Notes under the pieces: generated by a model | Seen by the model: only the letters and a program-made list of their open reading frames with translations | Database searches by the model: none | Told to the model about the DNA's origin: nothing | Source of the DNA: Cristatella mucedo | Taxonomy: Eukaryota > Bryozoa > Phylactolaemata > Cristatellidae | Assembly: GCA_009760855.2 (NCBI GenBank) | Contig: WPIO01000007.1 | Location: forward strand, 8,445,001 to 8,509,000 | Reading direction: 5' to 3' | DNA: 64,000 bases | Shown: piece after piece, positions 53,401 through 56,246 of the stretch | Layout: each line of letters starts with the position of its first letter | Position numbering within the stretch: position 1 is the first letter of the stretch | Position numbers and translations under genes: made by a program

Positions 53401-56246
53401 GTATTATACCAATGTTATGTAGCTGGAAGTCGGCTGCCCTGACAGTGGAGCTAATGTAGACGTCTAATAAAAAGTCACTTTGAAACACGACACCTAGATT
53501 TCGTGCAGATTCAACACGACATATGCCGGAAAAGCCTATTCTGAGCATTAACCTTTTTAATTTCTAATTCACACTTGGTTTGCCCATAACTAGTAAGTTA
53601 TTTTTATCATTCACTTTAGGAAAGTTTGCTGCCATCCATATGCGGATTTCATCAATACATGGAGCAAGGGAGTTGAGAGAATTCGCCGTGCTGGAGGGCC
53701 GGTACGGAACAAAATAAAGGCACAACTGAGTGGCATTTGCATAGAAGTGAAAGCCTAGGTTGCGCCTGGCAATCACATCAGCAAGAATAAGAATTTTAAC
53801 CGTGGAAAGAACCGAATCAAGTACAGAGCCTTCAGGTACCCCATACTTCAATGACTCCTCTGATGATCTTCACCGTTCACATCAATTCTCTGGACTGACC
53901 AACTAAATAGGACCTGAACCTTTGCAATGCTGTAACAGTGATGCCCAGACGAGATGAGAGGCGCTCGAGATCGACAGTATCAAAAGCTGCCGAAAGATGT
54001 CTGGTAAAGCATGGCTGGACTCGTGAATGCTAGTGCAACAATTCCTGCGAACCAAATCTTAATCTGGCATAGCCAATGGGGGCATCGAGGGCTACTACGA
54101 AGATGCATACTGACTTGAATTCAAAAAACGTCACAAAGGCATCCAGGACATTGCTCATATTGGTTACTCGAAGCCAGTAAAAACTTAAAGAATCAATTGA
54201 GGGAGTTACTCCTGCCAGTTCATAAATGTGCACATACATAAGCACATGTGCACGTGCATACCAACAGTGAGCACGTGTGCATGCACACATACTCGCATAC
54301 ATCCACATCGACAAACACACAAGCACACTATCTTACTGAAAAAACTAGAAAAAATTGATCTGCCAAGCCACTAAACAGATTGCTAGGTATCGTGCTGGCG
54401 CAGGTGCACATGCGCTCACTTACAGCAAACATACTTGTGGCTAACACTCGTGAGTGTACCAACAAAGATGTCAACATCAGCATAAAGATAAACAAGTAAA
54501 AAGTTACACTGGAACAGAACACTCAGATTTCGTGCAGATCAAACAGGAGAAGTACAGAAAGGACCGATCTTGAGAGATCACAATTCCAGGTCAAACTAGG
54601 TATGCCTACGACTCGTAGGTTGGTTTTATCGTCATTTTATTGAGAAAGTTTGCTGTAATCCATGTGCAAATGTCAGCAATATAGGCACCAAATGAGTCGA
54701 GAGAGTTTGATATGCTTGATGGCTAAGATTAATCATAGCATAGGCACAGCTGTGTATTATGAGCATTGCGACTACCTCGGCTATCGGAAGAGTATAAATT
54801 GTGAAAAGAAGTGGACTAGCCATATAGCCCTCTAGTGACGCCCCCCCCCCCCATTCTATAGAGGCTCCTTGGATAGTGCCTCGATTGAGACAGGATCTAA
54901 GCCATTGCAGTGCAGTCCAGCTGATGCCCAGGCGAGAGGGATCACTCGAGATGGACCTCGTAATCAGTAGTAACAAAACCTGCAGAAAGATCAAGCAAAA
55001 CAAGTAGAGAGAGAGAGAGAGAGGGGGGAGAGAGAGAGTCTACTTAGGTCTGCATTCCTGACTTATACCTTTGGCAATGCTAACTCTGTGGAGTGACTAG
55101 CTCTGAAATCTTATTCGAACTTACTTGCTATTTCGAATCCTTGATGTATGATTTTAGCTGGTTCTCAGCAACTCATTTGAGTGACTCTGATAGGAACAGT
55201 GGTAGGCAGAATGTGTGAAAGTTGCTACGTAAGCTTTCCTGGTCTAGAGTTGCCTTCTTAATCATTGGCCTAACAAGAACCTTGTTGAAAGATGCAGGGA
55301 CATGAATTCAGGTTGAGGACATTTCCATTACTATAGTAATGCATAGCAGCCACAGATCTCTCCAGTGCAGAAGTAGAACGATGGAAATAGGGTCTAGTGG
55401 GCTCACAGTCTACTTAGACTGGGAGATAAACTTAAAAATCGGATCACAGGCTTGACCGCAGATAATGAAAAACTGCATGGAAGTGGGAGAGAGAGCAGTC
55501 CTGAGGTGATATTACTGGGGAAGCAGAGTTAAGTGGGGATGCTAAGTTTGGGATACGCTCCACAATTACTAAGGCGATGCAAACCCCAGCTGCTAGTAAT
55601 AAGGCACGAACGTCCCCAGATCTAACCGGTGGAACTTCGCAGACGTGGGCAGAAAAAGATGCAGAAAATCAGTCTGCTTACAAATGCGAGCATTGTACGT
55701 AAGTGCAACCTACGTTAACCATACCTTCATTCCCAAGGCTGACGGTGGCAGCATTCCTCGCTCCCCGTTGGCTCATGCTGCAAGTTCTGCTAGCGACAAT
55801 CTGCAACCGATAAAGAGAGACTCTTCGGACGCTCAATATACGCCAGTAACGACGGGAGGCATAATGACCGCAACTAGCAGGACATCTCGGGCTCAGGCAG
55901 AGCTGAAACTAAACCATGGATGAAACGACGTCCGCGAGCTTCCTGGACATTACTCGGACACGACATTGCGAATGGTTTCAGAAGATACATGCCACATAAG
56001 TAGCTCAAGCTTATTTCAGTACTATAAAATATGTGACCTTCGGCTGCCGGTCACTGATAGATACTGAGACTTAGCCGAAGAACGGTGAAAACCAGAAAGA
56101 ATGAAAGCACTTGCATTTGTCTGGATGGGGCAATTATTATGCTTAACAAAATTTAAATAATGTATGTTTCGTAAAATTGCAATAATCTTCCAAAAGGACT
56201 TACTATTTAAGAATTCCACCGGCAGCGTAATCCCGTTCCGGTACAT
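204..56246 (-). CDS. PARP14-like RRM-KH-macro-macro protein, 12-exon model, 3' end off the left edge
   Basis: Spliced minus-strand gene assembled from exons 56246..56204, 54211..54053, 50825..49467, 44901..44846, 41353..41126, 33681..33466, 30319..30253, 26012..25860, 19196..19134, 9859..9674, 3697..3491 and 391..204. Every exon has AG before it (except the ATG exon) and GT after it. Phases agree at all eleven junctions, and the sum is 2925 nt = 975 codons. Domains: RRM about residues 25-95, divergent KH-like region about 95-430, low-complexity repeat 484-509, macro 1 about 522-690, linker, macro 2 about 727-895. In the PARP14 family such proteins read ADP-ribosylation and act in innate immunity; that role here is inference. 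The catalytic ART/WWE part is not in the window, so the protein could also be a macrodomain protein without a transferase. The model rests on splice signals, phase and domain continuity only. Confidence 0.8.
440..1300. other. Intron 11 stretch, nothing recognised
   Basis: AT-rich non-coding sequence; the open frames here (up to 92 codons) show no recognisable family, splice structure or bias. Confidence 0.6.
1301..1395 (-). mobile_element. SINE-B fragment (tail only)
   Basis: Matches the tail of the SINE-B family (TTTAACAGC..TATATAGCAGCAGAAGAGC..CCGCTTGCAGT), without the tRNA-like head. Intact relative at 16366..16514. Confidence 0.65.
1396..2310. other. Intron 11 stretch with an alternating purine/pyrimidine tract
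   Basis: No gene recognised. Positions about 1690-1800 are rich in CA/TG/TA steps (CATGCACA, ACATGTAT, ATACATATATACAC), a simple-sequence-like tract. The 102-codon open frame at 1860..2168 has no recognisable features. Confidence 0.5.
2312..2430 (-). mobile_element. SINE-A copy, head truncated
   Basis: tRNA-derived SINE on the minus strand. The LINE-like tail lies at 2318-2372, the B-box-like GGCTCGAGCCC near 2380-2390 and the body ends near the GAGCACC motif; box A is missing. Confidence 0.7.
2515..3100 (+). mobile_element. CR1/L2-group LINE, 3' fragment
   Basis: 5'-truncated. The degenerate C-terminal end of ORF2 (LHWLPVKQRIDFK-like segment) is followed by the family 3'UTR and the terminal hairpin AAAGCGCC..GGGCGCTTT at 3031-3070, then an ATT-rich tail. 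Inserted in intron 11 opposite to the host gene. Confidence 0.8.
3491..3697 (-). CDS. Exon 11 of the PARP14-like gene: end of macro domain 2 and linker
   Basis: 207 nt, residues 844-912; acceptor TTTTTTTTAG|, donor TTAG|GTAAGA. It encodes the last macro helix (SIAPTLVEAVMLFSRD) and strand (LRLVRLVAGNEAVSSVL), then a Ser/Gly/Lys-rich linker. In phase with exons 10 and 12. Confidence 0.8.
4190..4590 (-). mobile_element. CR1-like LINE fragment, second subfamily
   Basis: On the minus strand the sequence decodes, through stops, to the C-terminal LINE signature 'F-K-V-L..H-K..L' and 'D-N-K-L-A-V' followed by '..P-x-L-W-N-S-L'-like codons. Relatives occur at 21830-22090 and 48840-49040. Confidence 0.5.
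4600..5570. other. Intron 10 stretch, nothing recognised
   Basis: No family, RNA gene or repeat recognised; short open frames (70-84 codons) only. Confidence 0.5.
5573..5785 (-). mobile_element. CR1/L2-group LINE 3' end
   Basis: ATT-type tail at 5573-5600, hairpin (AAAGCGCC..) at 5603-5645, then the conserved 3'UTR (GTCAGCATAC..GTGGTTAGTGGCAGCATGCAC). Minus strand. Confidence 0.8.
6108..6248 (+). mobile_element. SINE-A, best copy
   Basis: Box A TGGTCCAGCGG (6119-6129) matches TRGYNNARNNG; box B-like GGCTCGAGCCC about 50 nt downstream has one mismatch. After the tRNA-like head the element continues with AGAGATTAAGTTCTCT inside GCACC..GGGGCGCTTTATAA, i.e. the LINE-type terminal hairpin, and ends in a T/A-rich tail. 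Inserted in intron 10. Confidence 0.8.
6485..7035 (+). mobile_element. CR1/L2-group LINE, 3' fragment
   Basis: C-terminal ORF2 remnant, including the 140-codon frame 6570..6992 with PRTNLKPFGDRAFSSYGPKAW and TFKKNLKTH signatures. The 3'UTR and hairpin at 6972-7012 follow. Minus-strand open frame 6626..7099 is its shadow. Confidence 0.82.
7180..7375 (-). mobile_element. CR1/L2-group LINE 3' tail
   Basis: (ATA)n/(AAT)n run of about 30 bp (7180-7212), hairpin and start of the 3'UTR (TTTGCTGCAAAG), then lost. Confidence 0.78.
7525..7990 (-). mobile_element. CR1/L2-group LINE 3' fragment
   Basis: Degenerate tail and hairpin at 7525-7595, 3'UTR, and the end of ORF2 to about 7975. Minus strand. 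Confidence 0.72.
8145..8550 (+). mobile_element. CR1/L2-group LINE, truncated at both ends
   Basis: Starts within ORF2 (TSRFCRSLL in a shifted frame), runs through the 3'UTR and jumps to an ATT run at 8530-8548; the hairpin is deleted. Confidence 0.75.
8560..9670. other. Intron 10 stretch adjacent to exon 10, nothing recognised
   Basis: No repeats or genes recognised; overlapping short open frames at 8615..9143 have no family features. Confidence 0.5.
9674..9859 (-). CDS. Exon 10 of the PARP14-like gene: macro domain 2, middle
   Basis: 186 nt, residues 782-843; acceptor TTTGAACAG|, donor CACG|GTAAGT. It contains SRLVLINAS (core strand), a long helix (EAEFVIKMVLHDAEFSG), then CQSISFSSLAHG at the place of 'S-I-A-F-P-A-I-G-T-G'. 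The Gly-Thr-Gly phosphate loop is not kept (S-L-A-H-G). The preceding intron (9.3 kb) holds the largest plus-strand LINE copy. Confidence 0.8.
9990..10150 (-). mobile_element. SINE-A copy
   Basis: LINE-type tail at 9995-10050, GGCTCGAGCCC box-B-like element at 10066-10076, 20-bp insertion in the head and GAGTCAAAC end at 10137. Minus strand, intron 9. Confidence 0.7.
10150..11075. other. Intron 9 stretch, nothing recognised
   Basis: Contains an AGA-rich low-complexity stretch (about 10660-10760). Open frames up to 76 codons without recognisable features. Confidence 0.5.
12455..12780. repeat. Inverted repeat built from SINE-A-like arms
   Basis: Left arm about 12455-12575 and right arm about 12668-12780 are reverse complements over roughly 100 bp. 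They share GGGCTTGAGCTCACAGCC, ATCATTTACAT and the outer CCCACTGTCATT. The left arm continues into a longer SINE-A-like body with GAGCACCTTAACC near 12600-12613. It lies inside the LINE at 11080-13415. The outer flank duplicated in inverted orientation implies a rearrangement rather than two independent insertions. Confidence 0.6.
12779..12842. repeat. (TA)n microsatellite
   Basis: About 60 bp of TA with a few TTTAT interruptions. The Tyr/Ile-rich open frame 12762.. is created by it. Confidence 0.9.
13425..14660 (+). mobile_element. Decayed CR1/L2-group LINE copy or copies
   Basis: RT remnants (YFVPPQPSS-like codons at 13520, LHWLP-like at 14035, SFGD-like at 14225) and remnants of the 3' end at 14285-14345 and 14575-14640. 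Too many stops for any frame to be coding. Confidence 0.6.
14750..14995 (-). mobile_element. Two LINE 3'-tail fragments
   Basis: Degenerate hairpin tails at 14752-14830 and 14905-14990, each beginning with AATAATA runs and ending at TTTGCTG or equivalent. Confidence 0.6.
15005..16140. other. Unrecognised stretch with a 208-codon minus-strand open frame
   Basis: Frame 16140..15514 on the minus strand stays open for 208 codons (TTG start) but is Cys/His/Ser-rich without any motif I recognise. It lies in intron 9 between LINE remnants. It could be a chance frame or an unknown element. A C10 run occurs at 15089-15100. Confidence 0.2.
16180..16330 (+). mobile_element. LINE ORF2 C-terminal scrap
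   Basis: Decodes to TFPNLKTLKKRLKTHRF followed by 3'UTR-like sequence (TTTGTCTGAGTATGCATGCTG). Confidence 0.5.
16366..16514 (-). mobile_element. SINE-B, best copy
   Basis: Minus strand: box-A-like TAGGTAAGGCGG (one mismatch to consensus) and a perfect B box GGTTCGATTCC, about 40 nt apart. A 70-nt non-tRNA tail ends CTATACAGAAAGAGGCTGTTTAATC. A palindrome GACCTCGGTCCCGAGGTC lies between the boxes. Intron 9. Confidence 0.78.
16545..18060 (-). mobile_element. CR1/L2-group LINE, ORF2 fragment without 3' end
   Basis: On the minus strand it decodes, with frameshifts, from FVNKIDNI-like and LASGHVPERFKKSVV (17700) through RT core codons (about 17200-17450) to FDDDKTNLLVMG and SSTVKSAYFQLHNIA (16830-17150). 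The terminal 3'UTR is absent. The frames 16824..17150 and 17569..17781 are pieces of it. Confidence 0.78.
18060..19133. other. Intron 9 stretch adjacent to exon 9
   Basis: No element recognised. Complementary open frames of 79 (+) and 60 (-) codons overlap at 18800-19040. The minus one follows an AG but in a phase incompatible with exon 9, so I do not count it as an exon. Confidence 0.4.
19134..19196 (-). CDS. Exon 9 of the PARP14-like gene: macro domain 2, helix 1
   Basis: 63 nt exon (acceptor TTTGTTTGTAG|, donor CTCG|GTAAGC), residues 761-781. It reads DLLKSGSALMKELRALG, matching the macro-domain helix that normally reads 'A-I-x-x-A-A-G-P-x-L-x-x-E-C-x-x-L-G'. The Gly-rich loop that should precede it is shortened. 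In phase with exons 8 and 10. It is too short to find without the neighbouring exons. Confidence 0.72.
19848..19985 (-). mobile_element. SINE-A copy
   Basis: Complete minus-strand element: tail with AGAGAAC..TTCTCT at 19876-19895, GGCTCGAGC at 19917-19926, box A (TGGTCCAGTGG) at 19969-19979. Intron 8. Confidence 0.78.
20230..20330 (+). mobile_element. LINE 3'-end scrap
   Basis: GGTCATGCTTCCTTTGCAGC..GTGAAGTGCCTAG..CTCTGAGGGGC, a shortened version of the LINE terminal hairpin. Confidence 0.55.
20376..20446. repeat. (TA)n followed by three CTTTATA units
   Basis: About 45 bp of TA and then three 7-bp direct repeats. Confidence 0.9.
20450..24480. other. Intron 8 stretch, mostly unrecognised
   Basis: Within it 21830-22090 resembles the minus-strand LINE fragment at 4190-4590 (CTGAAGCAGTTCAGCTA.. 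and following). Plus-strand sequence 21530-22634 has several protein-like open segments, including a 66-codon Glu/Met-rich frame at 22434..22634. I cannot assign these; they may be an old element. 22700-24480 shows no recognisable features. Confidence 0.35.
24540..25460 (+). mobile_element. CR1/L2-group LINE, well-preserved 3' fragment
   Basis: The 174-codon frame 24545..25069 holds the ORF2 C-terminal domain (TFRLDFCNSLLAG, HITPLLTNLHWLPVKQR, PKAWNSLPTCVR). The 3'UTR, hairpin (25395-25437) and ATT tail follow. A 50-bp 3'UTR block is tandemly duplicated (25199-25248 and 25249-25298) and the TTTAAAAAGAACTTAAA segment also occurs twice. Lies only about 400 bp from exon 8 in intron 8. Confidence 0.85.
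25860..26012 (-). CDS. Exon 8 of the PARP14-like gene: start of macro domain 2
   Basis: 153 nt, residues 710-760; acceptor CCTCTGTAG|, donor AAAG|GTATTC. A short linker is followed by LQIVIGNIADESTSIIVHSAD, the opening of a second macro domain. The canonical V-N-x-x-N is changed to V-H-S-A-D, so the usual ADP-ribose-contacting Asn is lost. Confidence 0.8.
26505..26600 (-). mobile_element. LINE 3'-tail fragment
   Basis: Degenerate hairpin (AAAGCACCCTCAGAAAATTCAATCTCC..) and TTTGCTATAAAGGAAGCAC, minus strand, intron 7. Confidence 0.65.
27070..27940 (-). pseudogene. pogo/Tigger-type DDE transposase, broken
   Basis: Minus-strand pieces in three frames follow the DDE_1 domain order. IVIDEAARF with TIDQRG (about 27690-27780) corresponds to 'N-x-D-E-T..'. 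LAICLNGKEAPPLIITKGKKD (27590-27660) corresponds to 'T-V-x-L-x-x-x-A-D-G-x-K-L-P-P-x-V-I-x-K'. A middle fragment is at 27376..27561. AGTTPYLQALNVAKINPLKGHFR (27240-27320) corresponds to 'P-x-x-x-T-x-x-L-Q-P-L-D-V-x-x-N-K-P-F-K', then W-V-x-x-x-W. At least two frameshifts and lost catalytic positions; terminal inverted repeats not identified. It sits in intron 7 in the same orientation as the host gene. Confidence 0.68.
28050..28980. other. Intron 7 stretch, nothing recognised
   Basis: AT-rich; the 70-codon minus frame at 28054..28266 has no recognisable features and may be residual transposon sequence. Confidence 0.4.
28980..29240 (-). mobile_element. LINE ORF2 fragment
   Basis: Aligns by eye with 16660-16810 (CTCACAACAGACTAGCCCAG..GTTGTGCACC, then GTGAGTTATAGTAGTAAAGATGGGAT), i.e. 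the ORF2 C-terminal region in minus orientation. Confidence 0.5.
29240..30250. other. Intron 7 stretch, nothing recognised
   Basis: A minus-strand 109-codon frame (29705..30034) has no recognisable motif. Confidence 0.4.
30253..30319 (-). CDS. Exon 7 of the PARP14-like gene: inter-macro linker
   Basis: 67 nt exon with acceptor TTTCTTGCAG| and donor CACAG|GTCAGC. It encodes a polar linker rich in Ser, Asn and Tyr with no recognisable fold. It was found because exon 6 ends in phase 0 and exon 8 needs one carried base; this is the segment noticed that is open, has good signals and has the required length (1 mod 3). No homology supports it independently. Confidence 0.55.
30803..30950 (-). mobile_element. 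SINE-B copy
   Basis: Diverged minus-strand copy: tail GCAGCAGAAGAGCC at 30822-30835, GGTTCGAATAT-like B box at 30886-30897. Intron 6. Confidence 0.7.
31080..31880. other. Intron 6 stretch, nothing firmly recognised
   Basis: Contains LINE-like scraps around 31190-31380 but no diagnostic motif; a tandem GTTATTAAGACTTAA occurs at 31650-31680. Confidence 0.4.
31880..32042 (+). mobile_element. SINE-B copy
   Basis: The only plus-strand copy: degenerate head (GGTGCTCACTC..CTCGGGTATGAGCCC) and the characteristic tail CAGTGATAGCGGTGAAGATTC..GCTATATAAATGAGGCTATTAAA. Confidence 0.65.
32515..32815 (-). mobile_element. LINE ORF2 fragment (region before the RT core)
   Basis: The minus frame 32511..32801 encodes PAALLMRCLDSVLP and IVRISLATP, the CR1/L2 motif normally reading 'D-P-I-P-x-x-L-L-x-x-C-L-x-x-L-L-P-x-I-x-x-I-V-N-x-S-L'. 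Confidence 0.65.
32856..32946 (-). mobile_element. SINE-B copy, head rearranged
   Basis: Tail GATTAAACAGCCTCTTTTTG..GCAACAGAAGAGCC..ACCGCTTGCAGT followed abruptly by a SINE head end (AACTTAACCAATGGGCC); the B-box part is deleted. Confidence 0.7.
33466..33681 (-). CDS. Exon 6 of the PARP14-like gene: C-terminal half of macro domain 1
   Basis: 216 nt, 72 codons, residues 616-687. Helix (LFDVIYRCLTTADKSG), then SITFPVIGTG, which matches the phosphate-binding 'S-I-x-F-P-x-I-G-T-G' loop of active macro domains. Then come the last helix and strand (LIKITCVAFDDDAYE). Acceptor TTTTTGTAG|, donor GAG|GTGAGT, phase 0 on both sides. The 7.4-kb intron before it contains the gypsy element and a large LINE. 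Confidence 0.88.
33690..34720. other. Intron 5 stretch next to exon 6
   Basis: The plus-strand 112-codon frame 34032..34370 has no recognised family. On the minus strand a donor-like GTAAGG occurs near 34185, but exons 5 and 6 already join directly in phase and in fold. Confidence 0.4.
34722..36640 (-). mobile_element. Large CR1/L2-group LINE copy
   Basis: Minus strand, from about 36640 (5'-truncated, abutting the gypsy element) to the hairpin (34740-34782) and AATAATAATA tail (34722-34732). It contains most of the RT and the ORF2 C-terminus. 5' truncation is the usual product of target-primed reverse transcription. Lies in intron 5 in the orientation of the host gene. Confidence 0.88.
35428..36654 (-). 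pseudogene. LINE reverse transcriptase, 408-codon open frame
   Basis: It starts before the RT (LADRFSRFFVQKIDKIRES). RT blocks follow in order: DPIPTVLLLRWID, FKKAVVRPLFKKATLD, NYRPVSLLPFLSKTLE, LLVLLDLSAAFDTIDH, GVAQGSVLG (one residue off the usual S-V-L-G-P), and the catalytic FYADDTQLYL. A frameshift near 35440-35460 moves the rest into the frames at 35379..35654 and 35144..35404. The endonuclease domain is missing, so the copy cannot move by itself. Confidence 0.85.
36756..37712 (-). pseudogene. gypsy integrase, frameshifted
   Basis: HHCC zinc-binding domain at 37712..37530 (HDGHLGIVKMK..YVWWPRID..CRSCPHC). The first part of the catalytic core is missing or unreadable. Second Asp and Glu of DDE in VSDNGQHFTSHDF and YHPQSNGLAER (37379..37220). 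C-terminal module FPGTIKAAKGNVMYWVEPENG..IRHQNQLCRR at about 36850-36970. Confidence 0.85.
37840..39303 (-). pseudogene. pol: gypsy reverse transcriptase and RNase H, frameshifted
   Basis: RT blocks in order: RTVPFAIREKVEAEL (about 39240), KPDGSMRLCGDYKATLNS, YPMPLIDDLQEKLNGGTLFSKLDLSRAFGQIEL, then catalytic CYQDDIFVTG (about 38770-38800), LGHQIDKNG, and the thumb/connection. RNase H: LAFDTSSYGLGAVL, KSYSQIEKEALSLIFGV, LTDHRPL and ANADAMSRLP (about 38000). Spread over at least six frames. Confidence 0.88.
39620..40553 (-). pseudogene. gag: gypsy gag and protease, frameshifted
   Basis: Gag begins MATRDGFISF at 40553, frameshifts near 40260, and continues 40276..39626 with a capsid-like segment. 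A zinc knuckle CHTCGIQGHIQRVC (C-X2-C-X4-H-X4-C) lies near 39850-39890, preceded by an extra Cys-rich segment. The frame ends with the retropepsin active site FDTGSSIS (about 39640-39665). Confidence 0.82.
40565..40582 (-). other. Putative tRNA primer-binding site
   Basis: TGGCGACAAGCTGGATT, one base after the LTR; it begins TGG, complementary to a tRNA 3' CCA end. Ends 12 nt before the gag ATG (40553). Confidence 0.55.
40584..40881 (-). repeat. Putative 5' LTR of the gypsy element
   Basis: 298 bp starting TGTATGTTGGGC and ending CCTAACA (TGT..ACA termini), with an AATAAA signal near its end (about 40645-40652), directly followed by a primer-binding site. Defined from one copy only, so the exact ends are inferred. 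Confidence 0.6.
41126..41353 (-). CDS. Exon 5 of the PARP14-like gene: ADP-ribose-binding half of macro domain 1
   Basis: 228 nt, exactly 76 codons, residues 540-615. It begins ADVLVNSVN, the strand carrying the conserved Asn that contacts ADP-ribose, followed by a Gly-containing loop (SCGAISSALNKKAG). The middle of the fold follows (AITRGHNLLCKRVFHVACG, equivalent to the 'T-x-G-x-L-x-x-K-x-I-H-x-V' strand pair of macro domains). Acceptor ATTGCAG|, donor GAG|GTAAGG. Confidence 0.88.
41400..44840. other. Intron 4, mostly unrecognised
   Basis: No gene or well-preserved repeat. 43320-43450 resembles a decayed plus-strand LINE 3' end (CATGCTTGTCTAAGCATGATAG.., then TTATTATTATCATTA). Confidence 0.45.
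44846..44901 (-). CDS. Exon 4 of the PARP14-like gene: first strand of macro domain 1
   Basis: 56 nt exon between a polypyrimidine acceptor (TTTTTTTCCCAG|) and a consensus donor (AAG|GTAAGT). It encodes LLLQLLKGSLADQK, the typical opening of a macro domain (strand, then the 'G-D/S-I/L-T' turn) directly before the conserved A/V-D-V-L-V-N of exon 5. Phases 1 in, 0 out. Confidence 0.82.
45050..45212 (-). mobile_element. SINE-B copy
   Basis: Complete minus-strand element with a good B box (GAGTTCGAATCC, 45138-45149) and the family tail (TATAGTGACAGAAGAACATTAAAGGC). Confidence 0.78.
45285..45797 (+). mobile_element. CR1/L2-group LINE 3' fragment
   Basis: ORF2 C-terminus remnant (from 45290), 3'UTR, hairpin 45724-45763, ATT tail 45774-45791. 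Confidence 0.8.
45798..46975 (+). mobile_element. CR1/L2-group LINE, divergent copy
   Basis: Decodes from FYADDTQLYLCF-like codons at 45858 (RT active site region; the LCF codons are duplicated at 45880-45910) through LHWLSIMQRIDL (46425) to a divergent 3' end with AGAGATTAAGTTCTCT at 46921-46936. The terminal ATT run is lost. Confidence 0.75.
46980..47560. other. Intron 3 stretch with unrecognised open frames
   Basis: The minus frame 47434..47015 (139 codons) is Cys/Leu/Ser-rich with no recognised motif or splice support. Confidence 0.3.
47570..48295 (+). mobile_element. Decayed LINE 3' fragment
   Basis: YCNSLYLGLQ-like codons at 47598, 'HITPL'-like at 47698, and a remnant terminal hairpin (AAAGCAACTAGAAACATGTTCAGTTTTCTCGGGTGCC) at 48232-48270. 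Confidence 0.55.
48532..48660 (-). mobile_element. SINE-A copy
   Basis: Tail hairpin at 48548-48578, GGCTCGAGCC at 48600-48609, head to the TGGTCCAGCGG-related end at 48649-48659. Confidence 0.75.
48840..49040 (+). mobile_element. LINE fragment, second subfamily
   Basis: Plus-strand relative of 4190-4590: ACTTGGCACCTATATACC..CAGCCTCCTTGTGCCTCAGGTCC..GATAATAAATTAGCAGTTCC. Confidence 0.5.
49467..50825 (-). CDS. Exon 3 of the PARP14-like gene: end of RRM, KH-like repeats, low-complexity tail
   Basis: 1359 nt open exon, acceptor TTTGTAG| and donor G|GTAAGC, residues 68-520. It starts with the RRM tail (LDEVNRLKG...LVLHI). About 330 residues of weakly repeated alternating helix/strand modules follow, resembling the degenerate KH domains of PARP14; no GXXG loop is obvious, so nucleic-acid binding is uncertain. 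Then come a QQQQ run and a Ser/Arg/Ala/Glu/Gly hexapeptide repeat encoded by four 18-bp units at 49501..49572. The exon ends MN|G in phase 1, which joins exon 4 exactly. It is the longest conserved-looking open frame of the host gene. Confidence 0.85.
49501..49572 (-). repeat. In-frame 18-bp tandem repeat in exon 3
   Basis: Four units of AGAGCCTTCTGCTGCTCG (plus strand; the fourth has two changes), encoding four Ser-Arg-Ala-(Ala/Thr)-Glu-Gly hexapeptides between the KH-like region and macro 1. The unit length keeps the frame. Confidence 0.95.
50879..50960 (+). mobile_element. LINE 3'-tail-only insertion next to the exon 3 acceptor
   Basis: Contains only the last part of the 3'UTR (TTTGCAGTAAATG), the hairpin 50893-50931 and the ATT tail. 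It ends 54 nt upstream of the exon 3 acceptor on the gene's strand, inside the probable branch-point neighbourhood. Confidence 0.85.
51314..51436. repeat. Tandem duplication, 61-bp unit
   Basis: Two copies of ATTTCC(C/G)TCCCCTCACATT..GGAACAGGAAATTCCATCAC(A/G)TAAGAAT with few differences, intron 2. Confidence 0.9.
51440..52715. other. Intron 2 stretch, nothing recognised
   Basis: No repeat or gene recognised; short open frames only. Confidence 0.5.
52722..53998 (-). mobile_element. CR1/L2-group LINE copy
   Basis: From the tail/hairpin (52725-52790) through the ORF2 C-terminus and RT (LADVIARRNLGFHFYANATQLCLYF at 53700-53780, with the YADD motif changed to YANA) to FDT-region codons at about 53970. 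It stops 54 bp before exon 2. Confidence 0.82.
54053..54211 (-). CDS. Exon 2 of the PARP14-like gene: first two thirds of an RRM
   Basis: 159 nt between GGCAG| and a weak donor G|GTTCGC. The translation has an RNP2-like strand (LRVTN, residues 28-32), a helix with FFEFK, and an RNP1-like strand GYARLRF (61-67). It breaks at G68, exactly where exon 3 continues with the second RRM helix and last strand. N-terminal RRMs are typical of the PARP14/PARP10 group. LINE copies lie on both sides (52.7-54.0 and 54.5-55.6 kb). Confidence 0.65.
54215..54330. repeat. CA/TG/GTGCAC-rich tract upstream of exon 2
   Basis: Alternating purine-pyrimidine sequence (CACATGTGCACGTGCAT, GCACGTGTGCATGCACACAT) immediately before the exon 2 acceptor on the gene's strand. 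Confidence 0.6.
54510..55600 (-). mobile_element. CR1/L2-group LINE, second copy in intron 1
   Basis: Begins inside ORF2 (DLNRGVLF-like at 54515), RT pieces in the frame 55003..54632 (LGISWTALQWLRSCL, LLFTIYTLPIAEV), and upstream blocks to about 55590. It overlaps in ORF2 content with 52722-53998, so it is an independent insertion. Contains C13 at 54840-54852. Confidence 0.75.
55000..55040. repeat. (GA)n run
   Basis: GAGAGAGAGAGAGAGGGGGGAGAGAGAG, about 35 bp, inside the LINE. Confidence 0.9.
55645..55923 (+). other. Unassigned 92-codon open frame
   Basis: Ser/Ala-rich with no known motif, in intron 1, opposite to the gene. Base composition is more CG-rich than its surroundings, like the promoter tract. 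The complementary strand is also open with splice-like ends (CAG| near 55905, G|GTATGG near 55730) but in a phase incompatible with exons 1 and 2. It could be a non-coding first exon or chance. Confidence 0.2.
56204..56246 (-). CDS. Exon 1 of the PARP14-like gene (start codon)
   Basis: Encodes 14 residues plus one base from an ATG at 56246 and ends at a strong donor (A|GTAAGT). The split codon (1+2) joins in phase to exon 2. An ATG in another frame at 56268 is also open to this donor but leaves phase 2, which does not fit exon 2, so 56246 is preferred. A CpG-rich tract lies a few hundred bases upstream. An additional upstream exon cannot be excluded. Confidence 0.6.

Noticed and set aside
55730-55905. 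Minus-strand segment with AG and GT borders as an exon between exons 1 and 2
   Set aside because: After exon 1 its reading frame hits a stop within a few codons, while exon 1 joins exon 2 directly in phase.
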